Assembly (NCBI RefSeq): GCF_002304225.1
Contig: NZ_NSLB01000005.1
Span: forward strand, 62,001 to 126,000
Source of the DNA: Pseudomonas sp. HAR-UPW-AIA-41
GTDB lineage: Bacteria > Pseudomonadota > Gammaproteobacteria > Pseudomonadales > Pseudomonadaceae
Reading direction: 5' to 3'
Length of the DNA: 64,000 nt
Shown here: positions 19,679 through 29,195 of the stretch, piece after piece
Layout of the letters: every line of letters starts with the position of its first letter
Numbering within the stretch: position 1 is the stretch's first letter
Made by a program: the position numbers and the translations under genes
The notes under the pieces: generated by a model
What the model saw: the letters and a program-made list of their open reading frames with translations, nothing else
Told to the model about the DNA's origin: nothing
Database searches by the model: none

Positions 19679-20776
19679 ATGTCGCGCTTGCCGCCCCTGA
19701 GCGGGATTCCTGCTGATCTGGTGTCGGCCGCCGACTACCAGCGTCATGCCCGGCAACGGCTGGACGAGAATGCCCTGGCCTATCTGGAGGGCGGCGCGGC
19801 CGATGAGCTGACCTGTCAGGCCAACCTGCAGGTCTGGCAGGAGTGGGCTCTGCTGCCACGGATGCTGCGTGATCTGCGCGGCGGGCATACCCGCTGCCGC
19901 CTGCTGGGGCAGGAGCTGCAGCACCCGATCCTGCTGGCGCCGGTGGCCTATCAGCAGTTGTTCCATGCCGAGGGCGAGCTGGCCACGGCCATGGCCGCCG
20001 GGGTGATGGGCGGCGCGGCGGTGCTCAGCTCATTTGCCTCGACCTCCCTGGAAGCGGTTGCCGAGGTGGCGCAGGGCCCGCTGTGGTTCCAGCTCTACTG
20101 GCAGGGCGATGGTGACCGCACGCTGGCGCTGGCCCGGCGAGCCGCAGCGGCTGGCTACCAGGCGCTGGTGCTGACCGTGGATGCGCCGGTCAGTGGTCTG
20201 CGTAATCGCGAGCAGCGAGCGGGTTTTCAGCTGCCCGACGGCATCCGTGCGGTGAATGTGGATGAGGCGTTGCGTCTGCCTGATCTGCAGCCGGGACAGA
20301 GCCCGGTGTTCGACGGTCTGCTGGCGCTGGCGCCGCGCTGGGAGGAGGTGGCCTGGTTGTGCCGGCACAGCCCTCTGCCGGTGTTGCTCAAGGGCATTCT
20401 GCACCCCGCCGATGCGCGGCAGGCCATGCAGGCCGGCGCCGCCGGCGTGATTGCCTCCAACCACGGCGGTCGCGTACTGGACAGTCAGTTGCCGGCCGTG
20501 AAGATGCTGCCGGCGATTCGCCAGGCCGTGGGGGACGGCGCTCTGCTGCTGGTAGACGGCGGTATTCGCCGCGGCACGGATGTGCTCAAGGCCATTGCTC
20601 TGGGCGCTGACGCGGTGCTGATCGGCCGGCCCTATGTGCATGCCCTGGCCACGGCCGGGGCGCTGGGCGTGGCGCACCTGCTCAAGCTCCTGCGTGAGGA
20701 GCTGGAAGTGAGCATGGCCCTGTGCGGTTGCCGCGAGTTGGCGGATATCAGGCCCGAGTTGCTGGTGCCGCTGTGA
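19679..20776 (+). CDS. FMN-dependent alpha-hydroxy-acid oxidase/dehydrogenase
   Basis: TIM-barrel flavoenzyme of the lactate dehydrogenase/glycolate oxidase family (365 aa) that oxidises a 2-hydroxy acid to the 2-oxo acid. FMN-site motifs: LLAPVAYQQL near residue 88, LWFQLYW near 137, LTVDAPVSGLRNRE near 165, the catalytic His in ASNHGGRVLD near 265, and VDGGIRRGTDVLKA plus IGRPYV. The substrate cannot be read. It lies between piuC and the piuB-type gene, where I recall a Sel1-repeat gene (PA4516) near piuC in P. aeruginosa. Only 2 bases separate it from piuC, so it is probably co-transcribed under iron control. Confidence 0.9.
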   Translation: MSRLPPLSGIPADLVSAADYQRHARQRLDENALAYLEGGAADELTCQANLQVWQEWALLPRMLRDLRGGHTRCRLLGQELQHPILLAPVAYQQLFHAEGELATAMAAGVMGGAAVLSSFASTSLEAVAEVAQGPLWFQLYWQGDGDRTLALARRAAAAGYQALVLTVDAPVSGLRNREQRAGFQLPDGIRAVNVDEALRLPDLQPGQSPVFDGLLALAPRWEEVAWLCRHSPLPVLLKGILHPADARQAMQAGAAGVIASNHGGRVLDSQLPAVKMLPAIRQAVGDGALLLVDGGIRRGTDVLKAIALGADAVLIGRPYVHALATAGALGVAHLLKLLREELEVSMALCGCRELADIRPELLVPL

Positions 20777-20883
20777 GCAGGGCTGCCCAAGGTAAAGGCT
20801 GGGTAAACCTTAAGCAGATGCAAATGCTTCCTATCTAGAATGTGCGCCGTTATGGGCGTGGCCTGTTGATCAAGGTGTTTGTC

Positions 20884-23268
20884 GTGTTCAAGAAGATCGT
20901 TTTCCAACTGCACTGGTTCTTTGGCATCAGCGCCGGCCTGGTGCTGGTGCTGATGGGTGTAACCGGTGCGCTGTACGCCTTCGAAGGCGAGATCATGGGC
21001 GCCCTCAATCCCGAGGTGCTCAAGGTTGAGGTGCGTGATTCGGGCATCCTGCCGCCGGCCGCACTGGTGGCGAAGATCGAGGCGGCCGAGGGCAAGACCG
21101 TCTCCGGCCTGTGGGTCGATCAGCGTGACGGGCAGGCATCGCGGGTGTTCTTCACTCCGCCACCGGGCGAGCGTCGCGGCCCTATGCGCTACTTCGATCC
21201 CTACACCGGAGAACTGCTCGCACAGCCGAGCGGGCAGGCGTTCTTCGGCCTGATGCTGAAGCTGCACCGTTTCCTCGCCATGGGCGATACCGGCAAGCAG
21301 ATCACGGCGGCCAGCACCCTGGCGCTCGTGTTCTTCTGCCTGTCCGGGCTGTACCTGCGCTGGCCGCGCCAGGCGCTGAACTGGCGAGCCTGGCTGAGCC
21401 TGGACTGGGCGAAGAGGGGCCGAGCCTTCAACTGGGACCTGCATGCGGTCTTCGGCACCTGGGCGCTGTTGTTCTACCTGTGCGCCAGCCTGACCGGCCT
21501 CTATTGGTCCTATGACTGGTACCGCGACGGTATGACCCGCCTGCTCAGTGATGCGCCGGCCGGCGAGCATCGCAAGCCCGGCGAAGGCCGCCGTGAAGGC
21601 GGCCGCCCGGGGCAGCAGGGCGTCCCCAGCGGACAGCCGCCAGTGGTGGATTACCCGGCGCTGTGGCACAGCCTGCAGCAGGCGGCCGGTCCGCAACTTG
21701 CGGCCTGGAACCTGCGCCTGCCACCGGTGGCCGGGCAGCCGGCGACGCTGTTCTACCTACTGGAGGATGCCGGACATTCGCGGGCCTTCAATCAGCTGAC
21801 CCTGGAAACGGACAGGGGTCGTGTGCTCAAGCATGAGCGTTATGCCGACAAAACCTTCGGTGCGCAGCTGCTGGGCAGCGTCTATGCGCTGCACACCGGT
21901 GAATACTTCGGTCTGCTCGGGCGCATCCTGATGGCGCTGGCCAGTCTGGCCATGCCGCTGTTCGCTATCACCGGCTGGCTGCTCTACCTGGACCGCCGGC
22001 GCAAGAAAAAGGCTGTGCAGGCCGCGCGTGTCGCCACCGGCGAGGGCGGTGCTGGCGAACCCTGGCTGATCGGTTTCGCCAGCCAGAGCGGCATGGCTGA
22101 ACAGCTCGCCTGGCGCAGTGCCGGCCAGTTGCAGGCGGCCGGTCATACCGTTCAGGTGCAGCCTCTGGCCCGCCTGGATGCGCAAAAGCTGCAGCAGGCC
22201 CGTCGCGCCCTGTTCGTGGTCAGCACCTTTGGTGATGGCGAGGCACCGGACAATGCCCGTGGTTTTGAACGCAAGCTGCTGACCGGCGAGCTGGCGCTGG
22301 GCGAGCTGAGCTATGCCGTGTTGGCTCTTGGGGATCGCCAGTATCAGCAGTTCTGCGGCTTTGCTCGGCGCCTGCATGACTGGCTGGGGCGGCAGGGCGC
22401 ACGCAGTCTGTTCAGCCCGGTCGAGGTGGACAACGGCGACAGCGCGTCGCTCAACCGCTGGCAGCAGCAACTCGTTGAGCTGGGCGCGGCGGAGGCAACG
22501 GCCGAGGTAGCGCCTGACCTACAGAACTGGACTCTGCTGGAACGGCGCTGCCTCAACCCCGGTAGCAGCGGCTCGCCCCTGTTCCTCCTGCGCCTGCAGG
22601 GACCGCAGGATGCCCAGTGGAAGGCCGGTGATCTGCTGCAGGTACAGCCGGGCAATGAGACCGCTGCCGCGTTGCGTGACTACTCGATTGCCACGCTGCC
22701 TGCCGCCGGTGTACTGGAATTGCTGGTGCGTCAGGAGCGTCTGAGCGATGGCCGTCTGGGCCTGTGCTCCGGCTGGCTGACGACCGATCTGGCGCTGGGC
22801 GGGAGCCTGCGCGCCAGTCTGCGCAGCAATCCGGCGTTCCGCGTGCCGGAGGCGGATGTGCCGCTGATCCTGATCGGCAATGGCAGCGGTCTGGCCGGTC
22901 TGCGCAGTCTGCTGCAGGCGCGAGTTGCTCTGGGTCGCCAGCGCAACTGGCTGCTGTTTGGCGAGCGCAACCGGGAGCATGACTTCTTCCTGCGCGAAGA
23001 ACTGGAGGGCTATCTCGCCGATGGTCATCTGCAGCGACTGGACCTGGCGTTCTCCCGCGACCAGGCGGAGAAAGTCTATGTGCAGGACCGTCTGCGCGAG
23101 GCGCGCGTCGAGCTGCTGCGCTGGCTGGAGCAGGGCGCGGTGCTGGCGGTGTGCGGCAGCCTGAAAGGCATGGCCGCGGGCGTCGACGAGGTTCTGTTGG
23201 AGCTGCTCGGTCGCGAGGCTTTCGAGCAGTTGCAGGACAGTGGCCGTTATCGTCGCGACGTGTATTGA
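20884..23268 (+). CDS. piuB: PepSY-TM/flavodoxin/ferredoxin-reductase fusion (PiuB type)
   Basis: Inner-membrane flavoreductase (794 aa from GTG 20884) likely to release iron from siderophores by reduction. PepSY-associated TM helices lie near residues 12-32, 140-165, 190-212 and 345-365. Then come a flavodoxin-like domain ([14 protein letters not shown] near 395; [14 protein letters not shown] near 440; [10 protein letters not shown]) and a CysJ-like FAD/NADPH reductase half with [20 protein letters not shown] and [11 protein letters not shown]. The start codon is uncertain: the frame opens at 20842, but [14 protein letters not shown] at GTG 20884 matches where family members begin. Confidence 0.88.
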   Translation: MFKKIVFQLHWFFGISAGLVLVLMGVTGALYAFEGEIMGALNPEVLKVEVRDSGILPPAALVAKIEAAEGKTVSGLWVDQRDGQASRVFFTPPPGERRGPMRYFDPYTGELLAQPSGQAFFGLMLKLHRFLAMGDTGKQITAASTLALVFFCLSGLYLRWPRQALNWRAWLSLDWAKRGRAFNWDLHAVFGTWALLFYLCASLTGLYWSYDWYRDGMTRLLSDAPAGEHRKPGEGRREGGRPGQQGVPSGQPPVVDYPALWHSLQQAAGPQLAAWNLRLPPVAGQPATLFYLLEDAGHSRAFNQLTLETDRGRVLKHERYADKTFGAQLLGSVYALHTGEYFGLLGRILMALASLAMPLFAITGWLLYLDRRRKKKAVQAARVATGEGGAGEPWLIGFASQSGMAEQLAWRSAGQLQAAGHTVQVQPLARLDAQKLQQARRALFVVSTFGDGEAPDNARGFERKLLTGELALGELSYAVLALGDRQYQQFCGFARRLHDWLGRQGARSLFSPVEVDNGDSASLNRWQQQLVELGAAEATAEVAPDLQNWTLLERRCLNPGSSGSPLFLLRLQGPQDAQWKAGDLLQVQPGNETAAALRDYSIATLPAAGVLELLVRQERLSDGRLGLCSGWLTTDLALGGSLRASLRSNPAFRVPEADVPLILIGNGSGLAGLRSLLQARVALGRQRNWLLFGERNREHDFFLREELEGYLADGHLQRLDLAFSRDQAEKVYVQDRLREARVELLRWLEQGAVLAVCGSLKGMAAGVDEVLLELLGREAFEQLQDSGRYRRDVY

Positions 23269-23275
23269 AGTTCGG

Positions 23276-23336
23276 GCGGGAGCGACCAAGGCCGCTCCCG
23301 CTGGCCGCGAGCCGTTTAGCGGCTTAAGCTTCGCGG
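23276..23336. repeat. Paired stem-loops (REP-like) between piuB and pxpA
   Basis: GCGGGAGCG (23276-23284) pairs with CGCTCCCGC (23293-23301), loop ACCAAGGC. A second structure pairs CCGCGA (23305-23310) with TCGCGG (23331-23336), with inner GCCG/CGGC around TTTAG. GGGAGCG-rich hairpins resemble Pseudomonas REP elements. The second hairpin ends on the base before the pxpA start codon, and no ribosome site is seen. Confidence 0.5.
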
Positions 23337-24098
23337 ATGAACAGAATCCTCCTCAATTGCGACATGGGTGAAAGCTTCGGTGCCTGGCAGATGGGCGATG
23401 ACGCTCTGGCCATGCCGCTGATCGATCAGGCCAACCTGGCCTGCGGCTTTCATGCCGGTGATCCGCTGATCATCCAGCAGAGTGTTCTGCTGGCCCGCGA
23501 GCATGGCGTCAGCATCGGTGCTCATCCTTCCTATCCCGACCTGCAGGGTTTTGGCCGGCGCCATCTGGCCTGTTCGGCCGAGGAGGTCGAGGCGCTGGTG
23601 CTCTATCAGTTGGGCGCGCTGGATGCCTTCTGCCGGGCGGCGGGCACACAGATCGATTACGTCAAACCCCATGGTGCTCTGTACAACGATCTGCTGCAGC
23701 GTGATGACCTGTTGCAGGCGGTGTTGCGCGCCTGTTCCCGCTACCGTGCCGGGCTGCCGCTGATGCTGCTGGCCCGTGGTAGCCAGCATGCTGGCGAGGA
23801 CAATGTCCGTGAGCGGCAGCTGGCCGAGGCGGCAGGGGTGCCGCTGCTGCGCGAGGCCTTTGCCGACCGCGCCTACCTGGCCGATGGCAGCCTGGCACCG
23901 CGCCGCCTGCCCGGTGCGGTGCACCAGCAGGCCGAGCGCATTCTTGAACAGGCGCTGGCCATCGCCCGTGGCGAACCCTTTGCTGCGCTCGATGGCAGTC
24001 CGCTGCGCCTTGAGGCCGACAGCCTCTGCGTGCATGGCGACAACGCCGAATCCCTGGCGGTGCTGCGCCGGCTGCGGGCGCAACTGGACAGCTTGTGA
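23337..24098 (+). CDS. pxpA: 5-oxoprolinase subunit A (LamB/YcsF family)
   Basis: Component of the PxpABC ATP-dependent 5-oxoprolinase that hydrolyses pyroglutamate to glutamate, a housekeeping damage-clearance step (253 aa). Family motifs: [11 protein letters not shown] at residue 5, [11 protein letters not shown] near 33, [17 protein letters not shown] near 62, [10 protein letters not shown] near 107, and EAFADRAY near 175. Its stop overlaps the GTG start of pxpB (GTGA). No clear ribosome site; the start is pressed against a hairpin. Confidence 0.94.
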   Translation: MNRILLNCDMGESFGAWQMGDDALAMPLIDQANLACGFHAGDPLIIQQSVLLAREHGVSIGAHPSYPDLQGFGRRHLACSAEEVEALVLYQLGALDAFCRAAGTQIDYVKPHGALYNDLLQRDDLLQAVLRACSRYRAGLPLMLLARGSQHAGEDNVRERQLAEAAGVPLLREAFADRAYLADGSLAPRRLPGAVHQQAERILEQALAIARGEPFAALDGSPLRLEADSLCVHGDNAESLAVLRRLRAQLDSL

Positions 24099-24772
24099 TC
24101 CGCCTCGAACCGGCCGGTGCCGAAGCGCTCTTGCTGGTGCTGGCCGAAGCGCCGGATGACGACCTGCCGCTGCGTCTGGCGGTGTTGGCGCAGCGTATCC
24201 GAGCCGAGCTGGGGCCTCTGCTGATTGATCTGGTGCCGGGCTGGACCACCCTGCTGCTGCATTACGACCTGCTGCAGACCGATCACCTTGCATTGTCGGC
24301 ACGGCTGACGCCGTTGCTGGACGTCTGGCTGGCCGAACCGCCGCCAGCGCAGGCCGGGCGCCTGCATGAGTGGCCGGTGTGGTACGCGGGGGAGGACCTC
24401 GCTGAAGTAGCGCAAGCCTGCGGTCTCGGTGTTGCCGAAGTGATCGCCCTGCACAGCGCGGTGGAGTACCGCGTCGGTGCCATCGGTTTTGCACCGGGCT
24501 TTGCCTATCTGGGGGAACTGGATTCGCGTCTGCAGCTGCCGCGCCGGGCCACGCCGCGCACGCGGGTGCCGGCTGGCAGTCTGGCGATTGCCGAGCGGCA
24601 GACGGCGGTCTATCCGCAGGCTTCTCCCGGAGGCTGGCATTTGCTGGGACGTTGTCCGCTATCTCTCTTCAATCCCCGGCAAACGCCGCCCAGCCCGCTG
24701 GCCATCGGTGACCGGGTGCGTTTTCACAGCATTGATGAGGCCGCTTACCGTGCCCTGGGTGGGGCGTTGTGA
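24095..24772 (+). CDS. pxpB: 5-oxoprolinase subunit B (KipI family)
   Basis: Second subunit of the 5-oxoprolinase (225 aa), of the AHS1/KipI fold. The cyclophilin-like C-terminal half has [13 protein letters not shown] near residue 130, the conserved [18 protein letters not shown], and [14 protein letters not shown]. Starts with GTG overlapping the pxpA stop and in turn overlaps pxpC by four bases, so translation of the three genes is coupled. Confidence 0.93.
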   Translation: MIRLEPAGAEALLLVLAEAPDDDLPLRLAVLAQRIRAELGPLLIDLVPGWTTLLLHYDLLQTDHLALSARLTPLLDVWLAEPPPAQAGRLHEWPVWYAGEDLAEVAQACGLGVAEVIALHSAVEYRVGAIGFAPGFAYLGELDSRLQLPRRATPRTRVPAGSLAIAERQTAVYPQASPGGWHLLGRCPLSLFNPRQTPPSPLAIGDRVRFHSIDEAAYRALGGAL

Positions 24773-25692
24773 CTGGCCTGCGCGTACTGCGGGCAGGGCC
24801 GCAGACATTGCTGCAGGATGGCGGCCGTCAGGGCTGGCTGCATCTGGGCGTCTCGCCGGCCGGGCCGCTGGACCTTAAGGCGGCCGCCTGGGCCAATCGC
24901 CTGTTGCACAATCCCTGGGGCACGCCGCTGTTGGAAATCGCCCTCGGTGACGTCGAGCTGGAAAGCGAGGTCGATACCTGGCTGGCGGTGACCGGTGCCG
25001 AGCTACCGATGCGGCGCGATGACCAGTCGCTGCCGCTGTGGACGCGCTTTGCGCTGCGGGCCGGCCAGCGGCTGAAACTGGGTTTTGCCCAGCGTGGCCA
25101 GCGGGCATATCTGGCGGTGGCCGGTGGCTTTCGTGGCGAGGCGGTGCTGGGCAGCGTCAGTTGCCAGCCGCGTGAAGGGCTGGGTGGCCATGCCGGTGGC
25201 GGGAGGCTGCTGCAGGTGGGGGATCGCTTGCTCTGCTCGCCTGCGCAGTTTTGTCAGGCGGCCAGCATGCCCTGGCCCTACCGGCCGGATTACAGCTGCT
25301 CGCCGGTACTGCGGGTGATGACCGGTGGTGATGCGGCGGAATTTGCCGAGGATGAATTGCAGGCGTTCTTTGAGCAGACCTGGCAGCTAAGCCCGCACTC
25401 TGACCGCATGGGTGCGCGCCTGCGTGGTCAGGCCATCGTGCCACCACGGCGACAGTGGTCGCTGGGTGTGACGCGCGGCGCCATTCAGGTACCGCCCGAC
25501 GGTCAGCCGATCATCCTGCAGGCCGATCACCAGAGCATGGGCGGGTATCCGATTCTGGGCTGGCTGCATCCGCTGGATCTCAGTCGCCTGGCGCAATGCG
25601 CTGCGCAGCAGCCTCTGCGTTTCACTCCGGTCAGCGTGGGCGATGCCCAGGCTCAGTTGCGCCAGTTCTACCGTTTTTTCCAAACGGCCTGA
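24769..25692 (+). CDS. pxpC: 5-oxoprolinase subunit C (KipA/AHS2 family)
   Basis: Third subunit of the 5-oxoprolinase (307 aa). AHS2 features: TLLQDGGRQGWLHLGVSPAGPLD near the N-terminus, NRLLHNPWGTPLLEI, YLAVAGGF near residue 115, SDRMGARL near 207, and ILQADHQSMGGYPILG near 245. GTG start overlapping pxpB. Last gene of the pxpABC cassette; no transporter gene follows directly. Confidence 0.93.
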   Translation: MTGLRVLRAGPQTLLQDGGRQGWLHLGVSPAGPLDLKAAAWANRLLHNPWGTPLLEIALGDVELESEVDTWLAVTGAELPMRRDDQSLPLWTRFALRAGQRLKLGFAQRGQRAYLAVAGGFRGEAVLGSVSCQPREGLGGHAGGGRLLQVGDRLLCSPAQFCQAASMPWPYRPDYSCSPVLRVMTGGDAAEFAEDELQAFFEQTWQLSPHSDRMGARLRGQAIVPPRRQWSLGVTRGAIQVPPDGQPIILQADHQSMGGYPILGWLHPLDLSRLAQCAAQQPLRFTPVSVGDAQAQLRQFYRFFQTA

Positions 25693-25770
25693 ATAGGGCG
25701 ATTCGTGCACAAACACGAGGTTTCAGCCAGACTGCAATGGCGGTCGCCATCCATCACCAGTGAGAGCTGC

Positions 25771-26946
25771 ATGTCGTCAGTGTTGCGCCACCTTCCTTCG
25801 TTTTGTCGCCTGGGCCGTGCTGCTGGTCTCTGGGTAGTTTCTGCGCTGTTGAGCATGCTGCTCGCCAGCGGGCTCAAGGCAGAGGATGGCGTGAGTGATG
25901 ACGAGATTCGGCTGGGGATGGTCAATGCCCAGAGTGGCCCAGCTGCTGGACTCGGACAGGGTATGCATGCCGGGGCTCAGGCATATTTTGCCCGGGTCAA
26001 TGCGGCTGGCGGCGTTCATGGGCGAAAGATCAGTCTGCTGCTACGGGATGACAGTTATGAGCCCGTTCAAACGGCCGAACACACTCGCCAACTGATTGCG
26101 TCCGGTTCGGTATTTGCCCTGTTCGGCTATGTCGGTACGCCAACGTCTCGCGCGGCCATGCCGATTGCTCTTCAGGCCGAGGTTCCCTATTTGTTTCCTT
26201 TTACGGGAGCCGAAGTGCTGCGCCGGCCGGTGCATGAGTGGGTATTCAATGTGCGCGCTTCCTACTTCGATGAAGCCGAGGTCATGGTTGAGCGGATGAC
26301 TGGCAACCTCGGTCTGCGCAAGGTCGCCCTGTTGATGCAGGATGATTCCTTTGGCGAGACGGTGAAGAGCGGGCTAGTCGGGGCGCTGCAGCGCCGCGAA
26401 CTTACGATTCATAGCGAAGCACGTGTGCAGCGCAACTCTTTGGATGTGGCAAAGGCTGTGGCTGAGCTCAAGCGCAGTCAGCCGGAGGCGATCTTTTTTG
26501 TCGGCACCTATAAGCAGTTGGCTGCTGCTATTCGCCAGGCACGAGTCAGTGGTTTGAAGGCTCGCTTTTTTACGGTTTCCTTTGTGGGTACTGATCATCT
26601 CATTCGTGAGGCAGGGTTGGCAGGCGACGGGGTTTATATCAGCCAAGTAGTACCCTCACCCTACGACCGCCACTTGGCACTGATCCGGCAGTATCAGACC
26701 GATGTGCCGGCAGCTGATATCGGTTACGCCTCGCTGGAGGGCTACATTGATGCGGCGGTTTTCGTAGCGGCTCTTCGCGAAGCGGGGCCTCAGCCGACCC
26801 GTAAAGCGCTGATCCAGGCATTGTCGTTTCTACGGGTCGACTTGGGCGGTTTCTCGGTGGCCTTCTCGCCGAATGACCATCAGGGCTCAGATGCTGTTTT
26901 CATCACGCGTGTCGAGGCAGGGAGGCCTTTGCCGGTCGATCGCTAG
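25771..26946 (+). CDS. Periplasmic ligand-binding protein (LIVBP/Peripla_BP_6 family)
   Basis: Secreted type I periplasmic binding protein (391 aa) like the branched-chain amino acid or amide ABC receptors. Signal peptide of about 38 residues (LWVVSALLSMLLASGLKAED). Mature start DEIRLGMVNAQSGPAAGLGQG is typical; AGGVHGRKI and FALFGYVGTPTSRA follow. ATG 25771 with GAGAG upstream; the frame extends further up to 25705. No permease or ATPase genes are adjacent, so it may be an orphan receptor, a sensor partner, or work with a distant transporter. Confidence 0.88.
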   Translation: MSSVLRHLPSFCRLGRAAGLWVVSALLSMLLASGLKAEDGVSDDEIRLGMVNAQSGPAAGLGQGMHAGAQAYFARVNAAGGVHGRKISLLLRDDSYEPVQTAEHTRQLIASGSVFALFGYVGTPTSRAAMPIALQAEVPYLFPFTGAEVLRRPVHEWVFNVRASYFDEAEVMVERMTGNLGLRKVALLMQDDSFGETVKSGLVGALQRRELTIHSEARVQRNSLDVAKAVAELKRSQPEAIFFVGTYKQLAAAIRQARVSGLKARFFTVSFVGTDHLIREAGLAGDGVYISQVVPSPYDRHLALIRQYQTDVPAADIGYASLEGYIDAAVFVAALREAGPQPTRKALIQALSFLRVDLGGFSVAFSPNDHQGSDAVFITRVEAGRPLPVDR

Positions 26947-26967
26947 AATTCCCGGCTTGCTCACCGT

Positions 26968-27672
26968 TCAGGGCATTTGTACCTCGATGACACCATCGAC
27001 GCTGAGCGTAACTTTGCTGCTGCCTGCCTCGATTTCAGGCGCCGGAGCCGCCTCGTTCATGGCCATCCCTTTCATGGCTGCCATACGCACTGGCATTGGT
27101 GGCTGGAATCCACTGTTGAAACTGAGGTTGACGATTTTGTAGGCATTACCGCCCAGCGTTTCGCTGGTCAGTTGAGCGCGGGCCTTGAAGCTCTCCACTG
27201 CGGTTTTGATCAGCGCATCTTCGCTGGCCTGGCGTGTGCTGTCGGCAATGCTGAAGGTCATACCGCCCATTTTCAGTTGCTGCAGCAGTTCACCGGTGAG
27301 CTTGGACAGTTGAGAGAACTGGGCGCTTTCCAATCGCAGCTCAGCCCGCTCGCGCCAGGCACTGATGTGTTCACCGTTATCACTGTATACCGGGTAGCTA
27401 TGGCGGCTCCCCAGGCTCACTTGAACCCCCTTGCTCTGCCGGGCTTGGGCGATGGCCTTGTTCAGATTCTCGGTGATGCTCGCTGCCAGTTTGGCTGGAT
27501 CATTGTCCTGCGCTTCGCTGTACAGGATGACCTGCATGAGGTCATGGGGCACTTCCTGGCTGACCTCGGTGCGCAGGCTGACTTGGTTGTAGTGCAGGTT
27601 ATCGGCCTGTGCCGTACTGACGAGCAGGGCAGCAGGGAACAGCAGGACATAAAGACGGGTAGACGGAATCAT
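26968..27672 (-). CDS. SIMPL-domain (DUF541) periplasmic protein
   Basis: Exported protein of the SIMPL/DUF541 family (234 aa), often linked to oxidative or envelope stress but without a known reaction. Signal peptide MIPSTRLYVLLFPAALLVSTAQA. The family core runs from residue 30 (VSLRTEVSQEVPHDLMQVIL) through SYPVYSD near 95 to the ASEDALIKTAVESFKARA segment. Start ATG 27672 follows AAAGGAG, ruling out the longer frame. It lies beside roxSR, as I recall for PA4492 in P. aeruginosa, and is divergent from them. Confidence 0.87.
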   Translation of the reverse strand: MIPSTRLYVLLFPAALLVSTAQADNLHYNQVSLRTEVSQEVPHDLMQVILYSEAQDNDPAKLAASITENLNKAIAQARQSKGVQVSLGSRHSYPVYSDNGEHISAWRERAELRLESAQFSQLSKLTGELLQQLKMGGMTFSIADSTRQASEDALIKTAVESFKARAQLTSETLGGNAYKIVNLSFNSGFQPPMPVRMAAMKGMAMNEAAPAPEIEAGSSKVTLSVDGVIEVQMP

Positions 27673-27903
27673 GCCAGCTCCTTTGGAGGCGTGCCGCAAG
27701 CGGCGGTCATATGAGTAGACGCTGTTTTGAAGGCAGACGGGTTAACCGAACCTAGAAAAAATACGTTTCGGCCATCAGCTTGTTCAACGGCTGGTTAGCA
27801 GACACAGGAAAATGCTTGTGGTTCAGCCTGCGGTTTGTTGCCGCAGGGCAACGGATGCATTCCGGTGCCTTGGTTATACTCGCGGCCACTTACCGGAGAC
27901 GCC

Positions 27904-29172
27904 ATGTACACACCCGTTCAGTTGCTATCTGCCAGCCGCCAGAATCTCTGGCGCCTGACTCTGATCCGCATCCTGGTGCTGGCTGCCCAGGCCGGCTCGG
28001 TCGGCTTTGCCTGGCTTTCCGATCTTTTGCCGCTGCCCTGGTTGCCGATCGGCATTACCCTCGGCCTTTCGGCGAGTCTGTGCTTGCTTACGGTTCTGCG
28101 CTTGCGCGGGCCGTGGCCGGTGACCGAACAGGAATATGCCGTGCAACTGGCCGGCGACCTGATCATTCACAGCGTGCTGCTGTATTTCTGCGGCGGCTCG
28201 ACCAATCCCTTCGTGTCCTATTACCTGGTGCCGCTGACCATTGCTGCCGCGACCCTGCCGTGGATTTACTCCATGGTGCTCAGCGGCTTGGCTCTGTCGG
28301 GCTATACCGCACTGCTGATCTGGTATCACCCGCTGCACCTGCAAGGTGTCGAGCATGAGGCGCTGATGATCAGTCTGCACCTGTTCGGCATGTGGCTGAA
28401 CTTTGCGCTATCCGCGGCCTTCATCACCTTCTTCGTGGTCAAGATGGCCGGTGCTCTGCGACGACAGGACCAGTTGCAGGCCGAACGGCGCGAGGAGCAC
28501 ATGCGTGACCAGCAATTGCTGGCCGTTGCTACTCAGGCGGCTGGTGCTGCTCATGAACTGGGTACGCCGTTGGCGACCATGAGCGTGCTGCTCAAGGAGT
28601 TGCGCCAGGAACATCGCCACGAGCCGGCCTTGCAGGATGATCTGGCGCTGCTGCAAGAGCAGGTCAAGCTGTGCAAGGACACCCTGCAGCAACTGGTGCG
28701 CGCCGCTGAGGCCGACCGCCGGCAGGCGGTAGTCGAGCAGACTGCTGTGCAGTGGCTGGAGTCGACTCTTAATCGCTGGCACCTGATGCGCCCGGAGGCG
28801 ACCTACCGCTACCAGTGTCTTGGTGTGGGGGCTGCACCGCGCTTGATGCCACCGGCCGACCTGACCCAGGCACTGCTCAATCTGCTCAACAACGCCGCCG
28901 ATGCCTGCCCGGACAAACTCGATATCCAGCTCAACTGGGATCATCAGTGGGTTGTGCTGGGTATCCGTGACCAGGGAGCCGGTGTGCCGCTGGCCATTGC
29001 CGAACAACTGGGGCGCCCGTTTTTCACTACCAAGGGCAAGGGCTTCGGTCTCGGCCTGTTTCTCAGTCAGGCCAGCGTGACGCGTGCCGGCGGAACAGTG
29101 AAACTGTACAACCATGAAGAGGGTGGCACCCTCACAGAATTGAAGTTGCCGCGTTCGTTCGGGCTATCCTGA
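27904..29172 (+). CDS. roxS: Redox sensor histidine kinase RoxS (RegB/PrrB/ActS family)
   Basis: Inner-membrane sensor kinase (422 aa) responding to the state of the respiratory chain and controlling terminal oxidase genes such as the cyanide-insensitive oxidase in Pseudomonas. Six TM helices fall within residues 20-180, with the quinone-binding motif GGSTNPFVSYYL near 98. The H-box AHELGTPLATM has the phosphorylated His near 217; the N-box LLNLLNNAADAC near 325 and G-boxes GAGVPLA and GKGFGLGLFL follow. Start ATG 27904 behind CGGAG. The partner regulator gene begins 23 bases downstream. Confidence 0.95.
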   Translation: MYTPVQLLSASRQNLWRLTLIRILVLAAQAGSVGFAWLSDLLPLPWLPIGITLGLSASLCLLTVLRLRGPWPVTEQEYAVQLAGDLIIHSVLLYFCGGSTNPFVSYYLVPLTIAAATLPWIYSMVLSGLALSGYTALLIWYHPLHLQGVEHEALMISLHLFGMWLNFALSAAFITFFVVKMAGALRRQDQLQAERREEHMRDQQLLAVATQAAGAAHELGTPLATMSVLLKELRQEHRHEPALQDDLALLQEQVKLCKDTLQQLVRAAEADRRQAVVEQTAVQWLESTLNRWHLMRPEATYRYQCLGVGAAPRLMPPADLTQALLNLLNNAADACPDKLDIQLNWDHQWVVLGIRDQGAGVPLAIAEQLGRPFFTTKGKGFGLGLFLSQASVTRAGGTVKLYNHEEGGTLTELKLPRSFGLS

Positions 29173-29195
29173 CGGATGCACAGAGAGGAATCAGC

